Shown here piece by piece: positions 10,574 through 20,012 of a stretch of DNA of 64,000 nt. The notes beneath the pieces are model-generated. The model searched no databases. It was not told the DNA's origin and saw only the letters and a list, made by a program, of their open reading frames with translations. The translations under genes and the position numbers were made by a program. Within the stretch, counting starts at the first letter, position 1, and every line of letters starts with the position of its first letter. This stretch comes from UTCFX2 sp963827155 (GTDB taxonomy: Bacteria; Chloroflexota; Anaerolineae; Anaerolineales; UBA4823), in assembly GCA_963827155.1 (NCBI GenBank), contig CAWGZV010000001.1, positions 62,001 through 126,000 of the forward strand, in the 5' to 3' direction.

Positions 10574-12506
10574 ATGGGCACCCAGCCTGACCAGAGAGTT
10601 TTGCACGTCCGGCAGCTGGTTTTCGCGGCAGTGGACGATTGGCGCAGCCGTAAAGCAGCGGTCAGTGAAGGTCATGAAAAGGCTGATTTCCCTCCAGTGA
10701 GCGAGATAATTCACAGCTTACCCCGGCGAGAGCGGATTATCGAACCGCTTGGACAGCAGCGCTGGCTGCCGTATTTTGAAACGAAAACAAATCATGCTTC
10801 CCTTTGGCAGAGCATTCGCCGTCTGCTTGCCTGGCTGCGGGTGCTGAATGCGGTCCTAATGGGGAACCTTCTTGACCGCATTCTCCGTCGAGACAGCCTG
10901 GAAAGACGGGCGGTCCGCCTGCGAACTGCGCTGGAAGGCGCAGGAGGCACATTTGTCAAACTGGGACAACAAGCCGCCATGCGGATTGATATGCTGCCCT
11001 GGGAGTACTGCCTCGAGCTATCGAAAATGCTGGATAGGATGACTCCATTCCCAGTCGAGCAAGCTCTCGAAACCGTCGATCGCACCATTGGACGCCCCTG
11101 GCAGGAAGTCTTTTCTGTCTTCGATCCTGTACCAATTGGATCTGCTTCAATAGCCTGTGTATATCAGGCTAACCTGAAAGACGGGACGAAAGTGGTCGTA
11201 AAGGTCCGTCGGCCAAAAATCGCCGAAACTTTTATGGCGGATCTGCAGGTCTTGGATTGGGTCGCCGAGCTGGCAGAATTTCTATCAATCTTCCGACCTG
11301 GTTTTACCCGGAACCTGCGCACTGAACTGCATGAAATCCTAACCGATGAATTGGATTTCCGGCGGGAAGGTCGCTTTCAACAGACTTTTCGTAATAATGC
11401 CGGCAAATCTGGGCAAACCTTCTTCACAGCCCCGAGCGTCTATTGGGAATTTTCTGGAGACGATGTTTTGGTGCAAGAGTTTGTCTCTGGGCTTTGGCTC
11501 TGGGAAGTAATCACAGCTGTGGAGCAGGCTGACAGAGGCGGACTGGCGTTATTGCGGCAGCTCAATATCGATCCGGCTTTGGTTGCCAGGCGCATTCTAT
11601 GGGCGGCTTTCTGGAGCATGGACGAGCATGTATTCTTCCATGCCGACCCCCACCCGGCAAATATCCTTGTCCGACCGAACAGCGAAATCACGTTCATTGA
11701 TTTTGGCAGCTGCGGGAGTTTTAATAACCAGCAAAGAATTGCTTTAGAGCAGATGGTGCTTGGGATGAATAATCGAGATGTGGAGAGCATGTCTCGAGCC
11801 ACGATAATTCTTCTGGAGCCGCTGCCTCGGGTGGATGTCCCTGCCCTTTTCAAAGAATCCCAGGAAGAGTATTTACGGCTGCTGCACACATTTAATACAC
11901 CGGCAGAACACACCCAATACTGGGAGCGGACTTCAGCCAGGCAGTGGATGGTCCTGATACAAGTCGCACGAAAATTCAATCTGCCTCTGAATCTTCACAT
12001 GCTCCGCATGATCCGGGCTACCCTGCTCTATGACTCCATTGTGCTCCGCCTTGATAACGAGCTTAATCGTTATCACGAATACATGCTTTTTATGAAAGAT
12101 CGCGCTGAAATGGTGAAATCAAAATGGCGCAAACGGCTTAAAGAGAATTCCGGTGATGATTTATTCCTGAATGTTGAGGATTTAGGACACACTTTCAATG
12201 ATCTCATGCTTCGCGTTCAGACTACTCTGGATCAACCGCTTGTTAATCTCGGCTCGACTGTGGACAAATGGATTTTTGCCACCAGCGTGTTGTCCCGGTT
12301 ATTTGGCTATGTATTGCTGTTCACGATCTTATTGGTTGGCGCAATCCAAATCTGGCAGCTTTTCGCGGGTGAGTTCGATCTCTTCTTTGACAACCCTGCA
12401 GATGGTGCTTGAAAACAGGCTATATCAGGTTGTTTTAGCTGGTGCGTTCGTCTTGAATATACGAACAATCTTGTTTCGATTTAGAGAGCGAGATGGCGGA
12501 AATTAA
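10574..12506 (+). CDS. ABC1/UbiB-family atypical kinase, frameshift near C-terminus
   Basis: The open frame 10574-12412 gives 612 residues with canonical family motifs: FVKLGQQAAMR (KxGQ), KVVVKVRRPK, DELDF, HADPHPANI and IDFGSCG. It therefore looks catalytically competent, unlike its neighbour. The frame stops after DLFFDNPADGA, but another frame continues LTTLQMVLENRLYQVVL and then NIRTILFRF to 12506. This aligns with the first paralogue's end (LLQSVLQNPVYQIIF, then NGRTVLFRM). A single-base indel near 12380-12400 therefore removes the last membrane helix in the given sequence. Start ATG at 10574 lies 2 bases after the stop of the first paralogue, indicating tight coupling. Confidence 0.87.
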
Positions 12507-12581
12507 GCTCGACGCTGGACCAAACGGATCCAGCAGGTCGGCTTTTTCCTGTCATCGGACTTTTTAACACTGGAGGAAAAT

Positions 12582-13016
12582 GTGAACGAAGGGGCATTTC
12601 ACTTTATCATCACTAAAGGGCCGCGCGCCGGTGAGCAGATCGCGCTTTCCAACCTTCCGCTGACCATCGGCAGGGTGGAGCCTGCTGATTTCATTATCGA
12701 AGAGCGAAGCGTATCACGGAATCACCTTCGCGTATCTCTTGCCGAACACGGTTTGGTTATCGAGGACCTGGGAAGCAGCAACGGCACTTTTGTCAATTCC
12801 GAGCGAATTCATGGAACACGACTTCTGAAAAATGGAGATCGAGTTAGCTTAGGGACTGAGGTGGAGCTTCTTCTGGCGGCAGCACCGGTGGAGTTTGGGG
12901 AGACAATGGTTGTTGGGAAAACCGACGTCCAAAGAAGAACAGTCTCCCAAGACCGAATACCTTTTCCATCCCTTCCATCCCGTCAAGCGCTTCAATTCCT
13001 CCACAACTCGTCGTAA
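12582..13016 (+). CDS. FHA-domain N-terminal part of FHA-ABC transporter (likely split by frameshift)
   Basis: 144 residues beginning at a GTG or nearby start behind a GGAGGA site. One complete FHA domain is visible: LTIGRVE, SVSRNHLRV and LGSSNGTFVNSERI, which are the phosphothreonine-contact Arg, Ser-x-x-His and Asn-Gly motifs. After about residue 110 the frame degenerates and stops at 13016. The next gene's second FHA begins in a different frame upstream of that stop (PPQLVVTHAGSEPK, at about 12990-13030). I therefore think 12582-15802 is one gene, FHA-FHA-FHA-ABC-membrane, broken by an indel in the linker around 12930-12990. Two genuinely separate genes remain possible. Confidence 0.75.
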   Translation: MNEGAFHFIITKGPRAGEQIALSNLPLTIGRVEPADFIIEERSVSRNHLRVSLAEHGLVIEDLGSSNGTFVNSERIHGTRLLKNGDRVSLGTEVELLLAAAPVEFGETMVVGKTDVQRRTVSQDRIPFPSLPSRQALQFLHNSS

Positions 13017-13048
13017 CGCATGCTGGCAGCGAGCCGAAAGTTTATCCC

Positions 13049-15802
13049 TTGACTGGCGATCGCCAGCGAATTGGACGACAGCCTGATAACGATATCGTTA
13101 TCGACAATCCGTTTGTTTCGAGATACCAGGCCGAAATTGAAAGGCGTGAGCAAGATTACTACATTGTGCCTTCACCTAATCTCACAAATCCGCTTCTTTT
13201 AGATGGAAATTCGGTGGCAACTCCAACCCGGCTCTATCATGGGGCGAAGATCCGGGTAGGCGGTTTTGAACCCGGTGAGATCGTGACCCTTGAATATGTG
13301 TCACCAGAGAGGAAAGAAGAGACCGTCACCAAACATGTCATTCAATTTGCCGACAATAAATCGATGACGATCGGCCGCGATCCAGATAACGATATTGTTC
13401 TTCCAGTTCCTGCAGTCTCTCGACTGCATGCCGAAGTCGAAAAAATCGGAACCCGCTACCGGGTAAAAGATTTACGCAGCAGTAATGGGACTTTTGTAAA
13501 TGGGAAGCGAGTTGAAGGCGAAGTCTGGGCGCATCCTGGGGATGCGATTCAGATCGGGCCGTATCGTTTTGTGGTGGACGAACATGACATGGCCCGCTAT
13601 CATCAGAGCGAAGGGGGGATGCAGATCGAGGCCTTCAGGCTCAACAAGTGGGTAAAAAAGGACCTGAATATCATCCAGGATATCTCGCTGGTTTTCAAGC
13701 CGCGGGAATTTATCGTTGTTGTTGGTCAAAGCGGCGGCGGAAAATCTACCCTTGTGGATGCGATTGCAGGGTACCGACCCGCCACGCATGGGCGGGTCAT
13801 TGTCAACGAGACAATCGATGTTTATAAAGAGTTCGATGCGATTCGAACAACGATTGGATATGTCCCTCAGAAGGATATCATCCATATGGAATTGACGGTG
13901 TTTCAAGCATTGGATTACGCCGCGAGACTGCGTATGCCGGCAGATACGACCGAAAAGGAGCGCACCGCTCGAATAGATGAAGTCATGGAAGACCTGGATT
14001 TATCCGAGCGAAGGAACACTCAAATTAGCGAGCTGAGCGGCGGGCAGCAGAAGCGCATCTCGATCGGGGTCGAGCTGTTGACCAAGCCGGGGCTTTTCTT
14101 CCTGGATGAGCCAACTTCTGGATTGGATCCGGGTATGGAAACCGAATTGATGTGGCTGATGCGGCGTCTCGCCGACCAGGGGCGCACGATTGTCCTGATT
14201 ACCCATGCGACGAAAAACGTTATGCTGGCCGACAAGGTTGTATTTCTGGCGCGCGGAGGCCACCTCGCCTGGTTTGGACCTCCAGATGAAGCCCTGGCGT
14301 ACTTTGACCGATTCCGAACCGAAAGAAGTCGGCGCTCGGGTACGATGGAGTTTGACACCATCTACAATCTGCTAGACCAGGAGGACTTGGGCAAGCCGGT
14401 TGATTGGGCAAATCGCTTCAAGGGAGATCCGGCTTATGGGAAGTATATTGGTGATCCCCTGGACGGCAAGATATCTGCGATGGGAAAGGTAAGCCCTCAA
14501 GTCACAGCAAAGCGCCCGGACCAGCGGAAACAAGTTTCCGCCTTTCGCCAACTGCTTATTCTCTCACAACGAAATTTAACCATCATCACCCGGGACCGGT
14601 TCACGCTGGCTTTAATGATACTGACCGCACCGGCAATGGCTTCTCTCGATTTTGTTCTGGCTTCTGGGGTTGGGCGCAATCCCTTCGGATTTGTCCAGGG
14701 AGATTTTAACCATGTCATTATTACACTGATCGTGCTCACCAACACTGCCATTCTCGTGGGGGGAATGGCGATGATGAGAGAGCTGGTTAAAGAACGAGAT
14801 ATTTACCGGCGCGAACGAATGGTCAATCTGCGCCTCTCCTCTTATATCCTGTCAAAAATCTGGTTTGCACTGCTACTGGCGGTATATCAGGCAACCTGCT
14901 TTACAGTGATCCACTATATCGCCTTTGACATGCCAGGAGGAATGCTTGAGGCAGGTCTGTTCTACATCACGACGTTCTTGCTCGTCGTCGCCGGGATGAT
15001 GATGGGGCTTTTCTCCTCCGCCTTAGCTCCAAACGCCAACGCGGCCCCACTCTTGATGATCTTGTTTGTCATCCCTCAAATGGTTCTCAGCGGAGCGTTG
15101 GTCCCACTCCCAAATATCATCAAGGCGCCGGCTTCAAGCCGTTGGGCTTTCGAATCATTAATTGCGATAAGCGGGGCTGGATCTGATGTGGCCAAGGATG
15201 CATGCTGGTCGCTGCCGGAAGATCAACGGAATGATTTGAGCCTGGAACAAAAGAATGAGCGGTGTAATTGTATGGGAGAAAATGCCCTCCATAAGACGAG
15301 CTGTGATTTCCCAGGGCTCGGTGAATACTATACCGAAGCGATCGATAGAGCAGACCCGCAGAAGCCAGTAGAACCCGGCGCACAGCCCGAGCAGCCTCAA
15401 TTTCCGCCTGAGCCATCTAAACCCGCTGATTTGAACAACCTTCAAGCGCTGCAAAAATATTTGAGCGATCTTGGAGCCTACAACAACCAAGTGTCCCAAT
15501 TGCGCAGCCAGTTTCAGGGTGAAATGGATGCCTGGCAGACCCAACAGGAACAATATAAGACCCAATTTCAGACTTACCAAACCGATTTGACGGATTTAGA
15601 AGTAAAACGAGCGATAGCGATCGGTTCGGCTGAATTGACTATTCAACGGTTTAATGAAGACTATGGATGGACATTTGTAAACAAGGAAGACCGTAAAGAT
15701 TATTACGGAGTATTAATTACCACCTGGGCTGCGCAGCTGATAATCATTTTAATTCTCTTCACCGGCACAGTGATCCTCCAAAAACGGAGGGAGGTAGTAT
15801 AA
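13049..15802 (+). CDS. FHA-ABCG-type ABC transporter with large extracytoplasmic loop
   Basis: 917 residues from a TTG; the frame is open further upstream and the true N-terminus is probably there. Order: FHA 2 (IGRQPDNDIVID), FHA 3 (IGRDPDNDIVLP, RSSNGTFVNG), an ABC ATPase with Walker A GQSGGGKST, signature LSGGQQKR, Walker B LFFLDEPTSGLDPG and H-loop ITHAT, then an ABC2/ABCG membrane domain with about six helices. Between the last helices lies a ~190-residue loop with Cys residues (KDACWS, RCNCMG), a Pro-rich stretch and a Gln-rich coiled coil. ABCG half-transporters with FHA domains are known from mycobacterial Rv1747, where Ser/Thr kinases control them. The substrate is unknown. A paralogue lies at 37.2-40.0 kb. 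Confidence 0.9.
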   Translation: MTGDRQRIGRQPDNDIVIDNPFVSRYQAEIERREQDYYIVPSPNLTNPLLLDGNSVATPTRLYHGAKIRVGGFEPGEIVTLEYVSPERKEETVTKHVIQFADNKSMTIGRDPDNDIVLPVPAVSRLHAEVEKIGTRYRVKDLRSSNGTFVNGKRVEGEVWAHPGDAIQIGPYRFVVDEHDMARYHQSEGGMQIEAFRLNKWVKKDLNIIQDISLVFKPREFIVVVGQSGGGKSTLVDAIAGYRPATHGRVIVNETIDVYKEFDAIRTTIGYVPQKDIIHMELTVFQALDYAARLRMPADTTEKERTARIDEVMEDLDLSERRNTQISELSGGQQKRISIGVELLTKPGLFFLDEPTSGLDPGMETELMWLMRRLADQGRTIVLITHATKNVMLADKVVFLARGGHLAWFGPPDEALAYFDRFRTERSRRSGTMEFDTIYNLLDQEDLGKPVDWANRFKGDPAYGKYIGDPLDGKISAMGKVSPQVTAKRPDQRKQVSAFRQLLILSQRNLTIITRDRFTLALMILTAPAMASLDFVLASGVGRNPFGFVQGDFNHVIITLIVLTNTAILVGGMAMMRELVKERDIYRRERMVNLRLSSYILSKIWFALLLAVYQATCFTVIHYIAFDMPGGMLEAGLFYITTFLLVVAGMMMGLFSSALAPNANAAPLLMILFVIPQMVLSGALVPLPNIIKAPASSRWAFESLIAISGAGSDVAKDACWSLPEDQRNDLSLEQKNERCNCMGENALHKTSCDFPGLGEYYTEAIDRADPQKPVEPGAQPEQPQFPPEPSKPADLNNLQALQKYLSDLGAYNNQVSQLRSQFQGEMDAWQTQQEQYKTQFQTYQTDLTDLEVKRAIAIGSAELTIQRFNEDYGWTFVNKEDRKDYYGVLITTWAAQLIIILILFTGTVILQKRREVV

Positions 15803-15818
15803 AGGTATTCGCTGCGCT

Positions 15819-16332
15819 TCAATCTGGCGTGCGGCGCATCCGCAGACCGACATTCAAGCGCAGCGACAGATCCGACTCAGTCTTAACCTTGGAACCCGGC
15901 ATTAATTTGATCCGGAAATACTTCAGCCGCATGGCAAGCGTCTGATGGTTCTCGATCAAAGCCAGGATTTTAACAGTGCGATGGCGCGTTCATCCTCCAA
16001 AAGGAATAATGGCATCACTGGGCGGCTCTATAGACATTCGGGAATGAATTGATCAGGATAAATGGATCTGGATTTTCCCAGAAATCCGGGCGTCGGTGCG
16101 CCGCCACCTGGGTGACCCCCAGCGTTGTGCCTGACAATATCCGATTTGAGATCTCGATTGCGGTCTGGATCACTCCGATATCCTGACTTCTTTTTCCTGA
16201 CAGCGCCAGGTGGAGCGTCGTTTGACCGCTGGTCGATTCCTGTAGAAAATGGTAATCTATTGAAATGAGCGGCGGCATTGTTCGGCAATATCCGATTCCC
16301 TGGAATGTCGCATTTTCACTCGGATCAGCCAT
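15819..16332 (-). pseudogene. Decayed or mis-sequenced hypothetical gene
   Basis: A minus-strand coding-like stretch in three pieces. Piece one, 16332-16015, contains GQTTLHLALSGKRSQD and PDPFILINSFPNVYRA. Piece two, around 16015-15955, reads PLFLLEDERAIALLKSWL. Piece three, 15955-15819, reads LIENHQTLAMRLKYFRIKL and ends NVGLRMRRTPD. Two frameshifts join them into one protein of about 160-170 residues. I recognise no family. The beginning overlaps the start of the divergent acyltransferase gene, so its exact start (16332 or 16278) is uncertain. Confidence 0.45.
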
Positions 16333-17050
16333 GCTGAGAAATCAGCCGCGCTGCTTCAGGGAGGACGCTGAACGCGCCGCAAGCAGGCTCCCAAACCCGT
16401 TAAGGATTATTGGCGAAGGGAATATCCCAAAATCTGGACCATGTCTTGTGACCATCAATCACTATTCCCGGCCTGGTTTTCCTGCGTGGTGGCTGGCAAT
16501 GGCAGCAAGCGCGGTGATCCCTGCAGACGTTCACTGGATTGTTACCTCCGCCTGGACCTATTCTGACAGGCTGCGTTCTGAAAGCTTGACCCCGATCAGC
16601 CGCTGGCTGTTCCGCAGAATTGCGGAAATTTATGGTTTCTCAAACATGCCGCCAATGCCGCCCAATCCCCAAGAAGTCCTGCAGCGTGCCCATGCGGTCC
16701 GATCCGTTTTAAACTTTGTCAGGAATTCTCCCAACCCGATAATAGGGTTTGCTCCTGAAGGGGGTGATTTTGCACTGCCGGGAGAGCTGGCTGTACCACC
16801 TCCTGGAGTTGGGCGCTTTATTTTGCTGCTCTCGCAGTTGGGCCTGGCAATTGTCCCTTTGGGAATATTCGAACTCAATAATACCTTGTGCCTAAATTTT
16901 GGCAAGCCCTACGAATTGAATCCTCCGCTTAATGTCTCCCGAGCAGAAAGTGATTGGCTTATCCGGCAGGAGGTCATCAACCGCATCCGCTCCTTGCTTG
17001 AATATTACAATGTTGAAGAAACCTATAGAATGAATGGAGCTCCTGGATGA
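16265..17050 (+). CDS. PlsC-like lysophospholipid acyltransferase family protein
   Basis: 261 residues with the layout of the PlsC/LPLAT superfamily. The catalytic block, usually NHxSxxD, reads TINHYSRPGFPAWW, so the His is present but the Asp is not in the expected place. The FPEGTR block reads FAPEGGDFALPG, and a PLGIF segment follows as motif IV. Such proteins transfer acyl chains to lipid or polyol acceptors at the membrane; the altered motifs make the acceptor hard to guess. An ATG at 16331 is an alternative start that avoids most of the overlap with the minus-strand remnant. The stop overlaps the ATG of the downstream MFS gene by 4 bases (ATGA), so the two are translationally coupled. 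Confidence 0.75.
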   Translation: MSGGIVRQYPIPWNVAFSLGSAMLRNQPRCFREDAERAASRLPNPLRIIGEGNIPKSGPCLVTINHYSRPGFPAWWLAMAASAVIPADVHWIVTSAWTYSDRLRSESLTPISRWLFRRIAEIYGFSNMPPMPPNPQEVLQRAHAVRSVLNFVRNSPNPIIGFAPEGGDFALPGELAVPPPGVGRFILLLSQLGLAIVPLGIFELNNTLCLNFGKPYELNPPLNVSRAESDWLIRQEVINRIRSLLEYYNVEETYRMNGAPG

Positions 17051-18327
17051 CATTAAAGCCATTGCCTCCGGTGAAACCGCTCAGCTTGGTCCAAATCCTG
17101 GTTGTGAATGCCTATTGGATCGGTCTATCCTTCATGTGGAACAGCCTGCATGTCATCATCCTGCCGGCTGTCCTGCTGACGATGGTGCCGGAAAACTTGA
17201 AGCACACTTATCTTGGATTGCTTACATTCACAGGCTTGATCGTGGCGATGGTCATCCAGCCAATCTCAGGAGCAATCAGTGATCGATGGAGCTCTCCTTG
17301 GGGTCGACGCCGCCCCTTGATTAGCCTGGGGACAGTTTTTGATTTCCTTTTTCTGGGTTTTCTAGCCTGGTCAGGAGGCCTGGGATGGCTGGCACTCGGG
17401 TATATCGGCCTGCAGTTTAGCTCAAATATCGCTCATGGTCCAATGCAGGGTTTGATGCCGGACGTTGTCCCACCCCGGCAACTTGGTTTTGCCAGCGGGA
17501 TAAAAAACCTCATGGATATGGCAGGGTTGGTGATCGCCTCGCTGTTAATCGGCCGGATTTACGCGCCAGATACCCATCATCCTGTCTTACCGGTTGGGTT
17601 AATCGCCGCCGTGCTTTTTATCACCGTCCTCATAACCATCTTGGGCGTGCATGAAAAACCACACCACGCCGAAAGCGGCGTTTCAATCAAAAAATCACTG
17701 CGCCAGGAATTTGCGATCGATTGGAAAACCAACCGGAGCTATGCCTGGCTTATCGGTTCGAGGCTCTTCTTCTTGATTGCAATTTATGGGATCCAGGTGT
17801 TCGCCCAGTATTATATTGGGGATGTGCTCGCCGTCGCTAATCCGGTCAAGCTCACAGGCGATCTCCTGGCAGCGATCACCCTGGCTTTACTGGTCTTTGC
17901 ACTGGTTGGAGGATGGTTGGGCGATCGGATTGGACACAAACGGGTACTCTATCTTGCTTGTCTGATCGGCAGTGCAGGTTGCTTTTTGCTGCTTTGGGCG
18001 CGAACGCCCGGAACGCTGTTGTTATTTGGCGGGCTGTTTGGCGTTGGAATTGGATTATTTCTCACCGCGAACTGGGCGCTGGCAAATTCACTTGCCCCTG
18101 TGGATGAAGCCGGGAAATTCCTCGGTTTGACCAATTTGGCGACAGCCGGCGCTGCAGCGGTCAGCAGGCTGGAAGGCCCGTTTATCGATTTGCTCAACAA
18201 TGCCCGTCCCGGAGCGTGGTGGGGCTACGCCGGACTTTTTCTTTTTGGTGTGGTTTGCATCGGTGTCAGTGCGATTTTCCTGAGAAATGTAAAAACAAGC
18301 CCGAGTGAGCTGAACCTGAAAACCTGA
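17047..18327 (+). CDS. MFS transporter (SLC45-like sugar porter type)
   Basis: 426 residues with about 12 hydrophobic segments and the MFS loop 2-3 motif SGAISDRWSSPWGRRRP, plus a second copy GGWLGDRIGHKRV after the sixth helix. The SPWGRRRP form is seen in glycoside/sucrose-type and SLC45-like carriers. Its ATG overlaps the stop of the acyltransferase gene, which suggests the two act in one process, for example lipid handling coupled to transport. The substrate cannot be assigned from sequence. Confidence 0.85.
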   Translation: MTLKPLPPVKPLSLVQILVVNAYWIGLSFMWNSLHVIILPAVLLTMVPENLKHTYLGLLTFTGLIVAMVIQPISGAISDRWSSPWGRRRPLISLGTVFDFLFLGFLAWSGGLGWLALGYIGLQFSSNIAHGPMQGLMPDVVPPRQLGFASGIKNLMDMAGLVIASLLIGRIYAPDTHHPVLPVGLIAAVLFITVLITILGVHEKPHHAESGVSIKKSLRQEFAIDWKTNRSYAWLIGSRLFFLIAIYGIQVFAQYYIGDVLAVANPVKLTGDLLAAITLALLVFALVGGWLGDRIGHKRVLYLACLIGSAGCFLLLWARTPGTLLLFGGLFGVGIGLFLTANWALANSLAPVDEAGKFLGLTNLATAGAAAVSRLEGPFIDLLNNARPGAWWGYAGLFLFGVVCIGVSAIFLRNVKTSPSELNLKT

Positions 18328-18366
18328 GATCGATTTGATGTTGGTATCAACGCTGAAACTTATACC

Positions 18367-18869
18367 CTAAGCTTTAATCAGGTGGGTATGAATCACGACC
18401 GACACGAGGCGAAGGTCTTCTTCATTGAACGCTCGGATCGAGACAAAGTCCGCGTCTGGATCGAACTCCAGCCGTGCCAATAAATCCGGATTTTGTTAAT
18501 TAAGAGTACGCTGGATCCGGTTGGATGCCTCAAAGTTGTCTTCCACGCCACGCAGGTCGCTCAAGTCCTGGAAGATCGACCAGAAATTATCGTCGATCTT
18601 TTGGATCAATAACGAGTTGGATTGGATTACATCACCGGTTTCATGGGATGAATCCCGACCCGTCTGTGGGCGACCACCTGTTCATCTCCGGCTTGGGCCA
18701 GCTCTAGCGAGACGACAGACCGGGCGAATGGTGCTGTATAGAACAGGAAATTGCGCGGATATACCTGTTCAAAGGTCAATCGCTGCGGATCAGGCGGCCT
18801 ACGAACCAGCTCTCCTTCAGCTAACTGAAATGCGAAGCTATCTTTGAGTGGGTCGTGAATTGGTTCCAT
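18367..18869 (-). pseudogene. Decayed or mis-sequenced hypothetical gene
   Basis: Three minus-strand pieces in different frames read as one protein of about 165 residues. 18869-18640: KDSFAFQLAEGELVRRPPD and VVSLELAQAGDEQVVAHRR. About 18645-18500: DVIQSNSLLIQKIDDNFWSI, then QDLSDLRGVEDNFEASN. About 18497-18367: NPDLLARLEFDPDADFVSI and EEDLRLVSVVIHTHLIKA. Composition is coding-like throughout. I do not recognise the family. This region (18328-18998) otherwise contains no gene. Confidence 0.45.
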
Positions 18870-18998
18870 TGGAGGCGATCGGGTAATGGTTCATTTGGTA
18901 AGTTTAATAAAACATCCGCTGCAGCATTTGATATATTAAAGAACTGAAGGCAGTATTTAAGTTAAATTTTTTACGGTCTAGTCCAGGTCTTTATCCCT

Positions 18999-19754
18999 CT
19001 AAGAGCTGTAAACGGTCGATTCGCCGGGGCGCAAAATCCTGACCTCCACATCGGGTGCAATTTTGCTGGCAGCATCAGCAAAGATCCTGGGCGGAAGGCG
19101 GTGAAATTTTGGTTTAAGCCATGCAGTCCCAAGCGGTAAATAGGTGCCCCAATGAATGGGGATTGCAAGTTTAGGGTGTAAAAGGGTGAGAGCCCGCGCC
19201 GCATCCTGAGGGCTCATGTGCGGCTCGCCAAGATGAGGTCCCCAACCCCATACTGGAATTAATCCGATATCGATCCGATCTGCGATTGCTGTCATCTCCG
19301 GAAACAGCCTGGTATCTCCTGGGAAGTAAATCGTGACCTCTCGACCAATGAGGTATCCCATGCAGCCTGTCTCAAAATCGAAAGGCGGGCGACCGCTCCT
19401 GTGGCTGGCATAGGTTGTTCGGATAGGCAGGTCGCCGACAAAGAATTCTTCACCAACAGACAATTCTCGAAAATTGGTGATTTTGTTCTTCCGAAGCAGC
19501 TTGCCCGCCCCCCTGGGAACACACACCAATGCGTGCTCACCGATTGACTTGATACCAGAGATATCCAGGTGGTCGTAATGGGTGTGTGAGATCAACACGA
19601 CATCAATGTTTCGGAGGGCTTCTCGCCCTGGCACCGGAACTGTCCGGACGAGATGAAAAATCAGGCGCCGAAAAACGGGATCGGTGGCAACCCTTACACC
19701 GTTGATGTCTAGGACAATCGTCGAATGACCAAGATATTCTAGCTTTGTTTGCAT
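18999..19754 (-). CDS. Metallo-beta-lactamase-fold hydrolase (UlaG/NAPE-PLD-like)
   Basis: 251 residues. The metal motif HTHYDHLD is at about 56-63, with further likely ligands in FPGDTRLF (Asp) and PIHWGTYLP (His). The N-terminus YLGHSTIVLDINGVRVATDP is typical of the UPF0173/UlaG/N-acyl-phosphatidylethanolamine phospholipase D-like branch. WGWGPHLGEPHMSPQDAA is also characteristic of that group. It is predicted cytoplasmic, with no signal peptide. It is a single gene between unrelated genes. A hydrolase of a phosphodiester or lactone is likely; the substrate is unknown. Confidence 0.85.
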   Translation of the reverse strand: MQTKLEYLGHSTIVLDINGVRVATDPVFRRLIFHLVRTVPVPGREALRNIDVVLISHTHYDHLDISGIKSIGEHALVCVPRGAGKLLRKNKITNFRELSVGEEFFVGDLPIRTTYASHRSGRPPFDFETGCMGYLIGREVTIYFPGDTRLFPEMTAIADRIDIGLIPVWGWGPHLGEPHMSPQDAARALTLLHPKLAIPIHWGTYLPLGTAWLKPKFHRLPPRIFADAASKIAPDVEVRILRPGESTVYSS

Positions 19755-19870
19755 CGCAGGTCTATCTTACCCTCAATTTGCTTAGAGTCTATTTATCGCT
19801 GATAAATCCGAATCTCTGCGAGACTGAGCGCTTCTGAATTAGATGGGTGACCCGTCTGCTAATGGTCGAT

Positions 19871-19918
19871 CGTTGGACGCTGCTCTACCGTTGGACGCTG
19901 GTCTACTGTTGGGCGCGA
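19871..19918. repeat. 18-base direct repeat, about 2.6 copies
   Basis: CGTTGGACGCTGCTCTAC, then CGTTGGACGCTGGTCTAC, then TGTTGGGCGCG. It lies in the 258-base region upstream of the minus-strand metallo-hydrolase and downstream of the MFS gene. It could be an operator or a chance slippage repeat. Confidence 0.5.
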
Positions 19919-20012
19919 ATCGATCTGAGCAGAAGGATAGGATTGATGGGTAAATATGAATTGCCCGATCAATCTGACCTGGCTGCATACTCTGGGGGTG
20001 TATGCAGAGGAG

